A stretch of DNA of 64,000 nucleotides from Brasenia schreberi. Taxonomy: Eukaryota > Streptophyta > Magnoliopsida > Nymphaeales > Cabombaceae. Of this stretch, positions 44,875-57,400 are shown piece after piece (the first letter of the stretch is position 1; the number at the start of each line of letters is the position of its first letter). Position numbers and translations under genes: made by a program. The notes below the pieces were generated by a model, which was given only the letters and a program-made list of their open reading frames with translations, made no database searches and was not told where the DNA came from. Location: NCBI GenBank assembly GCA_036023115.1, contig JAYKKT010000079.1:13693501-13757500 (forward strand), read 5' to 3'.

Positions 44875-45937
44875 CTATACATGATATTTTTTCAAATATT
44901 GAGCATTTATAGGGTCTACCCAGTTCCTACCATCAACATCAATCAACCAATAGGCATTGTTAGTGGTGGTTCCACGCACAACATAAGGACCATCCCACTT
45001 GGGCCGCCACTTTTCAAGGGGGTGTGGGCCTCGGTGGTGAATGGTTTTTAGCACTAGGTCTCCTACTTTGAAGTGGCGAGCCTTCATGTGCTTCTCATAG
45101 TGTCAGACTATCCTTTACCTATATGCATGTGCATGATCCATAGCAAGAAGCCTCTTTTCATCTAACAAGTCAAGTTTGATCATTCTAGTATGTTGTAGGG
45201 TTTCCAATGGAATATCTAATGCAAGTGATGTATGGAATGAATGAAGCTTGGTATGAATGGGGAGTATGACATTTGTGCCATAGACCAACTCGAATGGATT
45301 AGCGTTTGAAGGGGTTCGGATGGAAGTTCTATAAGCCCACAAGGCTTCGTCGAGCTTCTCATGCCATGTCCTACCCTTTTCTATGGTTTTCTCAATGATG
45401 CTTATGAGGGTTTTGTTTGTGGCTTCGGCTTGGCCGTTGCCTTGAGGGTAGTAGGCTGATGAGAAGTGTTGAGTCATGCCATATGTAACACAACTTTTCC
45501 ATATTCTCATTCTTGAATGGGGTGCCATTATCGGACACTAGGTCTTTTGGAACTCTAAATCGGGCCAAGATATTTCTCTTAATGAATGCCACTACATGTT
45601 GTCCTTTGACATTAGCCAAGGATGTAGCTTCAACCCATTTAGAGAAATATTCGGTGGCCGCTAGGATTAACCTGTGTCCATTGGATGCATTGGGGGATAT
45701 GGTTCCTACGATGTCAAACGCCCACATGGCGAAAGGCCATGGGCTTACGATGGAATGCAAAGTGGACGATGGGGTATGAATGATATGCCCATGTATTTGA
45801 CATTGATGACATTTCCTAACATGATCATGGCAATCTTGTCTCAGGGTGGACCAAAAATACCCGGCCCTAAGTATCTTCATGGCCATCATATTTGCATTAA
45901 CATGGCCTCCACACTCTCCATCGTGGAACTCATGCAT
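44875..45937 (-). pseudogene. Tat integrase
   Basis: The HHCC zinc domain (HEFHDGECGGH, then CHDHVRKCHQC) is followed by the DDE core: AFDIVG, SDNGTPFKN and, after a frame change near 45500, GNGQAEATNK. The C-terminal part has GDLVLKTIHHRG and the GPY/F motif EKWRPKWDGPYVV. One frameshift and at least one stop before the C-terminal segment. No chromodomain is seen. Confidence 0.9.
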
Positions 45938-46239
45938 TATGGTCCTAGCCTCTTCGAGCTCTATACATCACAACAAGATGCCCATAAAACTTTTCTTGTA
46001 AAGCACCCCTCCCAAAATTACATACCGGGTTGAAATTTTTCTAACAAAAGCTTGATCTTTTGAAGAAGCATGTTCGAGAAATCCTCCGTTTTCTAAAAAG
46101 TTTTTAATGTCATAAAACCAAGGCTTATCATTTGGATTTTGGTCATTTTGGCAAATCTCTAAATCGTGTGTGGATAGAATGGGTGAGTGCCATATCTCTA
46201 GGGATCGGGTTTCCAAGGTGGGATCGACCCTTAAAGCGG

Positions 46240-46617
46240 ATCCTAAGGAGGAGAGGGCATCTGCTATGGTGTTGTCCTCTCTCCCTATATGAGTGAGTGT
46301 GCATGACTTGAAAGAGTCGACCAACTTGTGGCCAACTCATGGTATGGAATGAGTTTTTCGTGTTTGACTTACCAAAATTTTAAAACTTGGTTCACAACTA
46401 GTAAAGAGTCTCTAAAGACTTCAATGCATGCTGCCCCTAGATTTTTCAAGACTTTTAGGCCTTGTATGAGAGCCTCATATTCAACCACATTATTTGAACA
46501 CTCAAAATCTAGACGAATTGCAATGGGGATCTCTCCCTTTTCGGGGGATTTGAGAATGACTCCAACACCTGCCCCTTGTTGGTTACGTGCCCCATCAAAG
46601 TATATTTTCCATACTTG
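46240..46617 (-). pseudogene. Second, archaeal-type RNase H of the Tat element
   Basis: The minus strand gives WKIYFDGARNQQGAGVGVIL, NNVVEYEALIQGL, FRDSLLVVNQV and, after a frameshift, HIGREDNTIADALSSLGSAL. The D, E, D and terminal D positions of an RNase H fold are kept. The frame shifts near 46370. Confidence 0.88.
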
Positions 46618-46761
46618 GTTTTCATTAAAACAGTTTGCTAAAACATGGTTTTGAAAATCATTTGCAAATATGCTTTCATCGAGCATTTCATCAAGTATGG
46701 GATATGTTTCTTCCAAGGGAAACTTGACCACATGATCGGCTAGGGCCTGCCCCTTAATGGA

Positions 46762-47094
46762 GGTTTGGTGGTGATACTTTAAGTCATACTCTATTAAGAA
46801 GAGTTGCCATTTACCAAGCCTACCCATTAGGATAGTTTTTTCAAATAAGTGCTTGATCGGATCAAGCTTAGACATTATCCATATCTCATGATATAGGAAA
46901 TAATGTCTAAACTTTTGGCAAGCCCATACTAGTGCCAAGCACGTTTTCTGCATGGCTGGATAATTTCTTTCATATGCCAATAGAGTTTTCGAAATATAGT
47001 AAATGGCGTACTCCTTGTGGCTATCATCCTCATATTGAGTTAACAAAGCACCCAATGCATTTGTATGTATGGAAATGTAAAGTAGTAAAGGTTT
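46762..47094 (-). pseudogene. First (gypsy-type) RNase H of the Tat element
   Basis: LLLYISIHTNALGALLTQ, KEYAIYYISKTLLAYERNYP, LALVWACQKFRHYF. The first catalytic aspartate, normally in the LYTDAS-like strand, is not present (ISIHTNA), as is usual for the degenerate first RNase H of Tat elements. Confidence 0.85.
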
Positions 47095-47189
47095 TCCTTG
47101 CTTTGGAGGTTTCAAAATTGGAGGATTTACCAAATAAGTTTTCAATCTTTCGAAAGCTTTTTGACATTCATCATCCCACAAAAATTTTA

Positions 47190-47973
47190 CCCCTTTTCGC
47201 AAAAGCTTGTTGAAAGGTTCACATCTTGTTGCTAAATTTGAAATGAACCTCCTAATGGCTTGGAGATGACCTTGGAGGCTTCGGATTTGGGTCAAGTTAG
47301 ATTTTGGAGGCATATCTATGATGGCTCGACACTTAGAGGGGTCTAATTCAATGCCCCTTTGGCTCACCATAAAACCCGAAAGCTTACCAGATTCTACCCT
47401 GAATACACATTTTTGAGGGTTTAGTTTCACTTTGTAAAGCCTAAGTCTTTCCAAAACTTTTTGCAAAGACTCAATGTGAGTAACTCAAATTTTTGATTTC
47501 ACCAAAAGATCATCCACATATACTTCCAAGAGCTCGTGAATTTGATCATGAAAGATAGTAGTCATAGCTCTTTGGTATGTGGCACCAGCATTTTTCAAAC
47601 CAAACGGCATAACTGTATAACAGTATGTGCCCCAGGGTGTAGTAAAAGTAGTTTTTGCCTAATCTGTTGGTGCTAACTTAATTTGATTATAACCCGAAGA
47701 GCCATCCATAAAAGAAAACATTTCATGATTTGCAGTGCTATCCACTATTAAATCAATATTTGGTAAAGGAAAATTGTCTTTTAGAGTGGCTTTGTTCAAA
47801 TTTCTAAAATCAATGCAAATCCAAATTTTCTCATTGGATTTTTGAACTACCACAATGTTTGAAAGCCATTCAGAGTACGCAATGGGTTTTATAAATCCGG
47901 CTTTTAAAAGATCTTCTAAGCCCTCTTTCACTTGTGCGTGCACATCGGGGTGAATCTTTCTAAGCTTTTGCTT
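47190..47973 (-). pseudogene. Tat reverse transcriptase
   Basis: KPIKQKLRKIHPDVHAQVKE, LLKAGFIKPIAYSEWLSNIV, WICIDFRNLNKATLKDNFPL, SFMDGSSGYNQIKLA, VMPFGLKNAGATYQRAM and the active site VYVDDLLVKSK at about 47505-47535. Two stops interrupt it: TAG after LAPTD (47658) and TGA after VKSKI (near 47490). Confidence 0.92.
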
Positions 47974-48359
47974 TATGGGTTTAGCATTTGGTTCTAGGGG
48001 AAGACGATGCTCTACCACCATTGGGTCTAAACCCGGCATGTCTTCGTAGGTCCATGCAAACACGTCTACATATGACTTGAGAAATGCAATGAATGACATC
48101 TTTTCGTGCTCATGCAAACATGCACCTATTTTAACATGCTTGGGATGAGACTCACTCCTTAGGTTTACTTCCATAAAATCCCCTCCTATGGAACTTGAAG
48201 GTTTTTCTAAATCAAGGATTTTATGGAACTCGGGAAGCTCGGAGGCTTCATCTTCCTCATGGATGAGGGGATCTTCCTCCTTGCCTTGATCGCTCTCGAG
48301 GAATTTGAGTTCTATGGAAGTGCTAGGCAAAGCACAAGGTTTTGGAATGTTTACAACTT

Positions 48360-48720
48360 TCAAAAGACTAGGGCTTTTCACCAGGATAATGTTTTTGGTT
48401 TTTTGAAGATTTTCGATTTTTTTGGATTTTTTGAAATTGCTTTTTGGAGATGGAATGTACAAAACCTTGTTTTTGGTATTTTCAAGCTTTTTAATTTTTT
48501 TGGCTTTTTGTAAACACAAGGAAGGAACAAAAACTACATTCTTTTTGGAGTTTTCAAAATTTTCGCTTTTTTTGGCTTTTTGCAAAGAAACGGAAGGAGA
48601 CGAAATGCAAACTACATTCTTTTTGGTATTTTTAAAATTTTCTATTGTTTTTGGATCTTGGAGATTTTTTAAATGTTTTTGGATTTTGCAAATTTCTTAT
48701 TTTTTTGAATTTTTGGATGT
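48360..48720 (-). repeat. Lysine-rich tandem peptide repeats between protease and RT
   Basis: Four to five units of 25-30 residues of the form QKAKKxxxLENTKNxVxxxPSP occur upstream of the RT (for example LQKAKKSENFENSKKNVVF and LQKAKKIKKLENTKNKVLY). They are followed by an acidic stretch, EEDPLIHEEDEASELPEF. Confidence 0.8.
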
Positions 48721-48983
48721 GGTGGGGTCTTCCATCAAACCTACAAAGAAAACATCATGAATTAGGCTCCAAATAAGAGGTCTAAGTCATAGGTTTCGGT
48801 GTTAGAAGGTTCTAGGGCACCCTTGACCCAAGTGGTTGTGGGTGGAGGTTCGGGTGGTATGGATGGGTCGTAGCCTATCCCATACCGGTTTGGGTTTGGG
48901 TTTGACACTATGGGTTCAAGACGACCTTGGTTTTGGTTCCCAAGGCCTTAATAGGGCATGTAATCCATGTTCAACATCATGTT

Positions 48984-49688
48984 TCAAGGCTTCTTCAATT
49001 TTGAAAATGTTTCATAAAGGGGATGGCCTTGAAACTTGGTGTCGTCCATGTCATGCTCAAACATTTTTATGGGCTTGGGGAGGATTTTGTGTAGGTTTAA
49101 GATGGTCTTGAGTGGGCTAGCCTTGGGTGGCCCTTTTATGTATATGACACATTTTGGTTTTAGGACCAGTTTGGGATGGTCGACCAATGGTTCACCTAGG
49201 TTTGACTCATGAGTTGGGTGACCTGATAAGCATGAGAAATTTTGAATTCCTTGCAGTTGGGGGTGATTCTCTCTTAGAATTACCACAACTTGGTTTTGGA
49301 AGGGTATTTTTACACACCTATGAAAGGTGGATGGCACAGCCCGCAAGCTGTGTATCCATGGCCTTCCTAGGAGCATGTTATAATGGGGGTGTATGTCTAA
49401 GATATGAAACACCCCAGAATGATTTATACCCCCTATTTCTATGGGTAACTCTATGACTCCTAAAGGTTTGGACGCGTTTCCATCGTATCCTGTGATCACG
49501 ATGGAACTCGGGTTTAGGGAGGTTAAGGTGACTCCTATTTTGTAGGCTATGTGTAGTGGAAGTATATTCAGACCTCCTCCCCCATCAACCAAACACTTGT
49601 CTAGATGATGGTGATTCAATATCACCTCTATATGCAAGGCTTGGTTATGGTTTTGGTAGGGTCGTTCTAGCCCGTCTTCCGAAAACAC
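48984..49688 (-). pseudogene. Tat aspartic protease region
   Basis: ALHIEVILNHHHLDKCLVDG then GGGLNILPLHIAYKIG, SSIVITGYDGNASKPLG and YNMLLGRPWIHSLRAVPST. The flap and the LLGRPWI motif are typical. The active-site triad, usually D-S/T/N-G, reads D-G-G. It lies in a different frame from gag and RT. Confidence 0.88.
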
Positions 49689-49758
49689 AATGGGAGCCTT
49701 AGCACAAATGGGAGAGATTAGGAAGGAGAGGGACTCAGGGGTTATGGTTGAGTTAACC

Positions 49759-51498
49759 TTAGCCTTTTTCTAAGATCTTTTCTAAAACTTGTCTATGCCA
49801 AAGGGATGTTTGGATAAGTTCTAGGATAGACATATTTATGAGAATCTTAACAAGGTGATTTTCGAAATCATATGGGGTTAACACATTGTTTTTACCCATG
49901 AGATGCGATGCTTTGGGAATGCATGATTTTGAAAGGCCGGGGACAACGACCACTTCCTTGCTAGCATCTTTTGCTAAGTGTGGGGGTTGGTAAATCCTTT
50001 CGGACCTAGTGACCTCATCCACACCTTCTCTATGGATCGTTCCTAGGTGGGCTCTAATTTGATGCTTGGGAGCACCTCGAATTTGTAATAAGGCTCTAGC
50101 CGGGGGTGGGACTCTAAGCGCTCCCCGGATCACTACTTGTTCAGCTTTTTTTATTACGAGTAGTGGTGTGTGATACGTAGTGCGACCCGAATGTCATGCA
50201 CATTCCAAACCATTCAGATGAATAGAGAGAGCATATACCTACTTGTCCTTCCCGCTAGTGCTTGCATGGTTGAGAAAGGGTTCTTTGAGTACGGCTTGGG
50301 CAGACTCCGGTTCCTCGGTGACCTGGAGCCGGCCTTGCTCGATCAAGTCCTCTATTTTGTTCAAAAGAGTATAGCATTTGTTTGTATCATGACCCTTGAG
50401 CCTATGATACTTGCAAAATTTATTTAAAAACTTCCCTTTAGGGGGTGTCCCCTCAGGAACCTCGGAGAGGGTTACCATCTCCTGGGCGAGTAGGAGGTCG
50501 AGGACCTTTGTGATGGGCTGCCCAAGCGGGGTATACTCCCTCTTTTGAAAAGACCTTTGAACCTTTTTGTTCTTTGGTTCAGATTTCAAAGTGTCGGTCG
50601 AGCTTGATTCTACTCGGACATTAGCAACTTTTTGGGGTTTTGCCTTATTGTCGATAGTAGTTGGCCTGTAAGTCTTGGGGTTTTCAAAACGAGCTTTTGA
50701 AAAGATCTTACCTTTCTACCAGTCATCATAGACCCCCTTTTTCATGTTTGCTTCGAATAGGAAAGCCTTCTTGATTAACTTGTGGAAAGTGAACATCTCA
50801 TGAAGTGAAAGAAGCATTTTTAACTCGGATTTGAAATTCTCGAGGATGAGCATTACTGCACATCCTTCAGAAATAAGCTGTCTAACTTGCCCCAATAAAG
50901 ACCTCCATCGAACGATAAATGCATGAGCATCCTCGTTCATGGCTTGTTTTGTGTCCCTTAAGGTGTTCAAAGTGGGGGTCACTTCTACGTTATGTGAAAA
51001 CCTTTGCATGAAACAATTTGCCAACTCTTCAAAAGTAGCAAATTGGCTCAAGTCGTAGGAAGTGAGCCACTTAGAAGCGGTTCCCTTAAGAGAGAGGGGG
51101 AACTAGTATATCTACTTCGCAGAGTCTTTCTTCTTTTTGTATATTCTGCGGGAAAAGAGTTGGAGGTGGGATCTAAGATCTCCTGTCTCGTCATACCGGT
51201 AGAAATTCGGTATGTTATCGTCGCTATCTGTTTGGTAGTCAGAAGGCAAAAAATCGGATAGGGCGTATGACCTCTTTTCTTTGGCTTGGCCCCTTAGTAA
51301 TTGCTGAAGGGCCTTGCGATCTTTTAATGTAAACGACTCAAGCTCTTTGTCCCCCTTCATAATGGAGGTCTCTTTAGGTTTCCTAGGCTTACTCATTTTC
51401 TTTCGAGCCCTTATTTGCTTTTCATGAGATGAGCAAGATTCGACCGCTTTGGCCTCTTGGCTAAGTGCGGTGATTCTTGCTTCAAACTCTTTCCTCAA
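49759..51498 (-). pseudogene. Tat gag
   Basis: One frame with stops, 51498 to 49759. It has FPLSLKGTASKWLTSYDLSQ, FATFEELANCFMQRFSH and AHAFIVRWRSLLGQV of the retrotransposon gag domain, and the zinc-knuckle-like CKYHRLKGHDTNKC at about 50400. Two amber stops lie close together near 51098-51110, both in codon contexts that would be CAG by a single C-to-T change. Confidence 0.88.
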
Positions 51499-51747
51499 AT
51501 CCTTTAATGATTCTTTCCTTTAATTAAAATTCGTTTTTGAAAATCATTTTGAAAGTTGACTTGACGAGCATGAAGCCCGGCTCGACACCTCATAAGAACC
51601 ATCTGAACTTGACATGATTTTATGGGCTTTGAAATCCTACACGTGCACAATTTCACTAGAGTTAAAACACTTCGAAAATTTCTTAGAGTTTCACTTGTTT
51701 GGACTGAAAATTCCTCACGACCCGACTTCCACTAGGTGTGCCATTTC
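51499..51747 (-). other. Tat leader with putative primer-binding site
   Basis: On the minus strand GAAA and then TGGCACACCTAGTGGAAG directly follow the 5' LTR. The matching tRNA cannot be named from memory. Confidence 0.5.
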
Positions 51748-54036
51748 TGTAGACATGAAAATTTTCATTTCCAAGTTTATGAGATAAATTTGAAATGAAA
51801 GTTTTAACACCTACGCTTGTGCGAGCATGCCAGCTAGTTCAAAACTAGCAAATATTTGAAAATTTTAGACTTCTAGGCGATTGTGTGCAAGCGAACTCTT
51901 TTCGCTTTAGACTTTCTTGAACCGATGCTCAAGGGTCAGTTTAAGTACTTGGGAATTTCAGTTTTGAAACTAAGATGAACTCCAAATCTCGTGAAGAGTT
52001 GGTGTTTTGTGAAAGAAGTAATATGTGCACTTGATTCAAGACTTTGAAATGAACAAGTCCTGAAAAACAGAAAGTTCTGTTTTTAGGGCTTGATTCTCGA
52101 ACTGATCTGGATGACTTATAGACCTCCAAAAATCACCAAAATTTTATCAGACAAATACTATGGTGTGAAGGATCTGTATCACTTTACAGATCTAAAATCA
52201 GAGTTGTTTTGAAGCCACAATAAATCAATGAATCAATACTTCTCAAGTGCCCAGAATTGTCCTATCACAGAAATATAGAGACTCAAAGATGAGTCTATAT
52301 CTCGATGGTTCGAGTTCCAAATTTTATGAATTTGATATTGTTGGAAAGCTATGGAGGTGAGCTTTCCAATGAATCAAAATTCAATTGATTTAGACTCCTA
52401 CATACAAAGTTATGAGATAAAAACCAAGGCTATGTTGTAGGGAAACTGACTGTGCAAACAGTGGACATATTTTTGTTTGGTTTTATCTAATTTTATTTAC
52501 ATGGCTACATGGCCCTAAAATTCTTGAGAATTTTATTTCGAAGACTTGGGTGTATGAACAGAGTGTTCCCAATGAGAGGTGCAGATGCAGAAAACGATTT
52601 TCAGACTTTTATAGAGAGTACGTGCAAATGCAAACTCATACCAAAGCAAATTGCAGCAACCCATAGTTCCGAATTGAAATTGTTGAAATATAAAGGAATT
52701 GAAATTATTTTATAGCTTATGCATAGAAGGGGTTAGAAGTATAGAGGGTTTATAGTATATAGGAAGGAAGAAACATAACATCAAACACATAGCGTACGTG
52801 TGTGTGCATAATGTTTCATCCATCAAATGAAAGTTGCAGTAAATCCTAACTTATTACAACGTGGGGGGAGATAAAACTCCATTATTACAACCCCATTTAA
52901 TTTAATTTAATTTAATTGGAATGAAGAAGATGCATTGCCAATGAATAAAAAAAGGTACTTACATGAATCGGCGCAATAACCGGATATTCAAGAATGAATT
53001 CCGGAGCTCTTTGGTTCCTTCTTCTTCACCCAAACTCCTTAGCACACTCTCACCTATCTACCCTCTTTCCACACTTGAAAATCACGTCCCTCTAGGCTGG
53101 AGTCTTCCTTTCCTCACCTAGCACACAACCCCCAATGTTTAGAGCCTCTCTCTCCACTCTTTCCAAGATTCATCTAAGTTGGGTTTCACGCCCCCCCCCT
53201 TGGCCCTTTTTATAGGCCAAGCGGGGCTGGCTCTAGCCTCTTCCATGGGACGGGCTGGATCTTGATCCAATGAGTTTGGATCCACTTTGGTCTAGCCTTT
53301 TAATGGTCCCCCTTGTTTTGACCTAGACCCGCCCCATATAGGCTGGTTTCCATGTGAACCTAGCCCTAGTTTTGGGCTCAATGGCACTTGAGATGACCAG
53401 CCAATGCTCGTTCCACTCGGTATTTGTCTTGACCAAGTCTTTGCCGAGTTGTTTTGAATTGATGTTTGATGCACCAAGCCCCCTATACTCGGCCCATGAC
53501 TTTGAACCAGGTCATATGCTTTGTGCTCCACCCGGTTATGTGTTGGCTTCGAAGTTGGCTCATGTACCATCCGGTCGTGCCTTGGCCATGTCTTAACTGG
53601 CCAAGCTCGACTTTGCTTGGTTTCTTCATGGCTTGATCTTGAGTAGATGAATTACTTCCCACGTATGGCTGGTCCTTGAACCATTTTCATCCCATGTGGC
53701 TTTGGTGAAGTAGACCTTTCCCATTTGGTGCATTTGGCTGAATTGATTCCATCTTCGGTTTTTGGCTTGGACTTGAAGATCTCCACGGGGCTTAAACTTT
53801 CTTCCAAGTCGAGATATTTGTTGCATTTGCCTTCCTTCACATGATGGCATTTGGGCTGGGTTTGTCTTGGTTTTGTAAGTGGGCTTTAGTTCAAAACATA
53901 GGTTTGATTGAAACTTGTAAAATTTTAAAACTTCAAACAAGTTCGCATTTGATGTTTTGAACTTTGAAACAATCTTTAAAGCTTGATGAACCTTTTTGAG
54001 ATATTTCAAAAATATTTTTATTTTTGGGTGTTTACA
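51748..54036 (-). repeat. 5' LTR of the Tat element
   Basis: 2289 bp. TATA-like GGCCTATAAAAAGGGCC at 53217-53201 (minus). It is highly similar to the 3' LTR, with scattered substitutions and one roughly 45-bp deletion near 52570. Confidence 0.92.
53201..53220 (-). promoter_or_regulatory. TATA box of the Tat 5' LTR
   Basis: TTGGCCTATAAAAAGGGCCA on the minus strand, conserved at 42859-42878 in the other LTR. It would give a U3 of about 0.8 kb and R-U5 of about 1.4 kb. Confidence 0.6.
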
Positions 54037-54041
54037 ATTGG

Positions 54042-54479
54042 TTGCATGTTTTTTTTTAGAAAATGGGAGAAAATGAAAAAGGGTAGTTTCAAAAAAATGA
54101 TAGAAAGGGTTTATGTTTAGTAAAAAAAAGTGTATGAAAAGTAACGCCCATGTTCTAGACATGGCTGGTTTGGAGTTGGCCTAGTGGTTCCAACTAGAAT
54201 CGAACTTAGTTGGAAACCAATCAACCTGGATCTGAAATTGGGAGCCATTAAGTTTAATTCTAATTCTACTTTTCATGGAATCAAAACTTATGATTCTATA
54301 TTTTCTAATTCTAAAATTATTTTTATGATTTTTTTTATTTTGAATTGTTTAGAACTCAAACCAGAACTACAACTAAAACTAATGATTCCAAACTAGAACT
54401 GAAACTAGCATGTTCCCGTTTTGATTTTGTTGTAAAAATCATCTCCTTCAACCATAGCACATAGGGTGGCCATTTTGGA
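54042..54479. other. Flank between Tat and copia elements
   Basis: Rich in CTAGAACT/GGAACC-like words at 54160-54420. No gene seen. Confidence 0.4.
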
Positions 54480-57400
54480 CTTGATGTGGCCAAAATGCAA
54501 AGGATTAATGACTTGAACTTTCAAACCTAGAAAAGGCATATTCCTTTTACTTTGATAGTTGAGGGTGTTTGACTATATCCTAAGAGAAACTTTGACTGAA
54601 CCAACAACTAAGGAAATAGAAAGCTATGAAACTTTCACTAATAGATGCCTTTTTAGCAAAAACCATAATGCTCACCTATATGGATGATGACTTAACTATA
54701 GGGTCTTCGAGGATTTTAAGGTTGTAAAAAAAATGTTTGATACCATCTCAACTAAATATGATAGCACATCTGAACTAGATGTTCAATTCTTCCTACAACA
54801 ATACAACTCTTATAAGATGAAAGAATCGAACAATATAATTGAGCATATGAGCAAGATGCTCATAATGGTGAGAGTTTTAGTTATAGCTAAAACTATCATC
54901 CCAAATCCAATGTAAATCTCTACTATAATGAACAATCTTCCCTCTTTTTGGGATATGATTACCGCTATCTTAAGAGTTAACTCTATAAATATTTTAGTTG
55001 AGCTCCCTCAAAAACTGGTAATGAAATATGAGCATCTTAAGAAGGAAAAAAAAGACAAATTACTTCTTATTCAAGGTGATTTAGGCTCCAACTTTCAAAA
55101 CTACTAGAACAAAATAAAATAAAATAAAAAATGTGACAAAAGGAAGGAACAAGCATTAAAGAAATCATAGGAGCTCACTTCTCGGGTGTAGTGCTTCAAC
55201 TATACAAAGATGAGGTATTACAAGTAAAACTACTACAATCGCGAAAATGATAATGCTAACACTTAGTAGGGCTACCATAATGAGTAGTGTGAAGTAGTTT
55301 ATGTGATCTCTCAATGCCTTTACTTGGATCATGATGACTTTGGCTAGTGAGTAGATTTTGGAGCAACAATCATATTGCAAAGAGTAAGAATGAAGTAGCT
55401 AACCTCAAAGAGTACCAACCTAGAGAATATCACGTTTACATGGGGAAGAATACATATTCAAATGTTTGGGAGTCGGGTTTGACACTTCTATATTATCGAT
55501 TTATGTATTGATTGTGCCTTGTATAAGGGGAAATTTAGATTGTTTGCACTTGTATAGGTCAAAAAGGTTTTTCAGGTTAGATTTATTCATAAGAAAGTAA
55601 CCATAGGAAAATATGGGTGTGTTTACTAGCATTTATGATTTTGCTCATGGTTTGTTTAAATTGAGTATTTTAAATAATGAAAGAACTTATTTTACTTATA
55701 TTGATTGTGTATTGATTATTGACGTGAATGCATGATATAGAAGTTCACAACATTTTAGTCTAAATAAGTTAAAGAAATTTAGCAAACTTTGACTTATTTC
55801 TTGGATTTGATAAAATCTCATTTAACAAATGTGAGACTTATATTTAAGGGAAACTGAAGAGAAAACCATTCCAAAGAAGCAATTAGACCTACATATTTAT
55901 TAGAAATTATGCATATGGATATTTATGGATCTTTCAAAATAAAGTCTCATCAAGGGAATGCCTATTTTATAATCTTGGTTAATGATTATTCGAGTTATGT
56001 ATATATATAGGAGCGGAACTACTTTAGGGTGAGGTGAAGTGTGCACTTCACCTAAAATCTGAAAAACCTAGAAGGAGTAACTGCAATTTAGAAAAAAATG
56101 TAAATTCACCTCATTTAGAATTTAGAAAAAAGGTGGTAGCATGAAATACTTAAAGTTAAAACCATTAAACTGTAAATTTTAAAAACTTAATCAGATTTGG
56201 ATCTATACAAATAAAAACCCAATCCAACATATATCGGTTAGGTTTGGCCTTTGTATCAATTTTCTGTGCTCTGCATGTCTTTCTGGTGGCCTAAAGAAAT
56301 CAGTTAAGTCCGCAGTCCTACGGTTGTGTCACTCATTTTTCTCATAGCTTATGAGTTCTAAGTCCGTGGTAAGAGATATTTTGTGTTATAGTTTTAAGTT
56401 TTGTTATAGTTTCAAGTTTCAAGTTTTCCTGTTGAAACTATGTTAGGGAGAACAAAGAGAGGAGTAAGATTTCCTTTTGACTATCTTTTTGGTCCCTTTT
56501 TCTGTTAATAGTATCTATGTATTTGATTGTTTTGTTATACACACAAGCCGACTTTCTTGAAATGTTTGAAATCAATGTGTTGAGTTATGTGCTAGTTCGT
56601 AATTGGTGGTTTGAGTTATGAACACCATTTTTTTATTCCTTTTATCCCTTGTATACAATCAGTATCGACATAATAGCTTTTGGGTGAAACAAGTTCTTGG
56701 GAACTGTCTCTAAGACATTTTTTGAAGTTAGTTACATTACTTCCATAACTTTAGTTTCTTTTTAATTTGATTCTTAAAGCTACACCATGGCTTATTTAGG
56801 TTGTCTCATTTGCTTGCTGTTTTAATGCTTGTAACATATATATTGATTGTGTCCACCACTGATTCATGTTAAATAGCATTAGCACATATGTGATTATGTT
56901 ATAAAAATAATTAGTCAAGCATGTGGAAAATTTTTAAATAATAATGTTTAAAGTAATATTATTAATGAGTAAGTAGTTAGAAATCATACAAGTGTGTCTC
57001 ACTCAAAAAAATCTTAGGTCCACTACTGAATACATACCTCTTGTCATATAAGTCTCAGGTATTAGACACATTTAAAAATATAAGTAAGAAGTGGAAACTG
57101 GTAGACATCATTATTTAAGTTTGGAACAATGAGAACTACTTTCAAATTTGAAATAAAGGATATGGGAGAGGCACATATATAGGGAGTAAAAGATTACTTG
57201 TGATAGAGCATTTAGACTACTATATCTGAGTCAAGAGAGAGATATTGATTATATTCTGAAGAAATTTAAAAGTAGGTGACTGTAGGTTTGCAAGCACACC
57301 TGTTGCAAAGGAGGTCAGCTTAGTAAGGCTGATTGTTTGAGTGATGAATAAAAAAATCAAATGTTTTTTGTGTTGAAATTGTTGGTATCTTGATGTATGC

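Larger units (their letters stand above)
41367..54036 (-). mobile_element. Full-length Ty3/gypsy Tat-lineage LTR retrotransposon
   Basis: 12670 bp, flanked by the target duplication ATTGG (41362-41366 and 54037-54041). LTRs are 41367-43694 and 51748-54036, both starting TGTAGACATG and ending GTGTTTACA on the plus strand. Interior order on the minus strand is gag, protease, RT, RNase H, a second RNase H, integrase. The archaeal-type second RNase H places it in the Tat group (Ogre/Retand relatives). A putative primer site begins TGGCACACCTAGTGG at 51743; a purine tract AAAGAGAGG is at 43707-43699. Stops and frameshifts in every major domain mean this copy is not autonomous. Confidence 0.93.
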
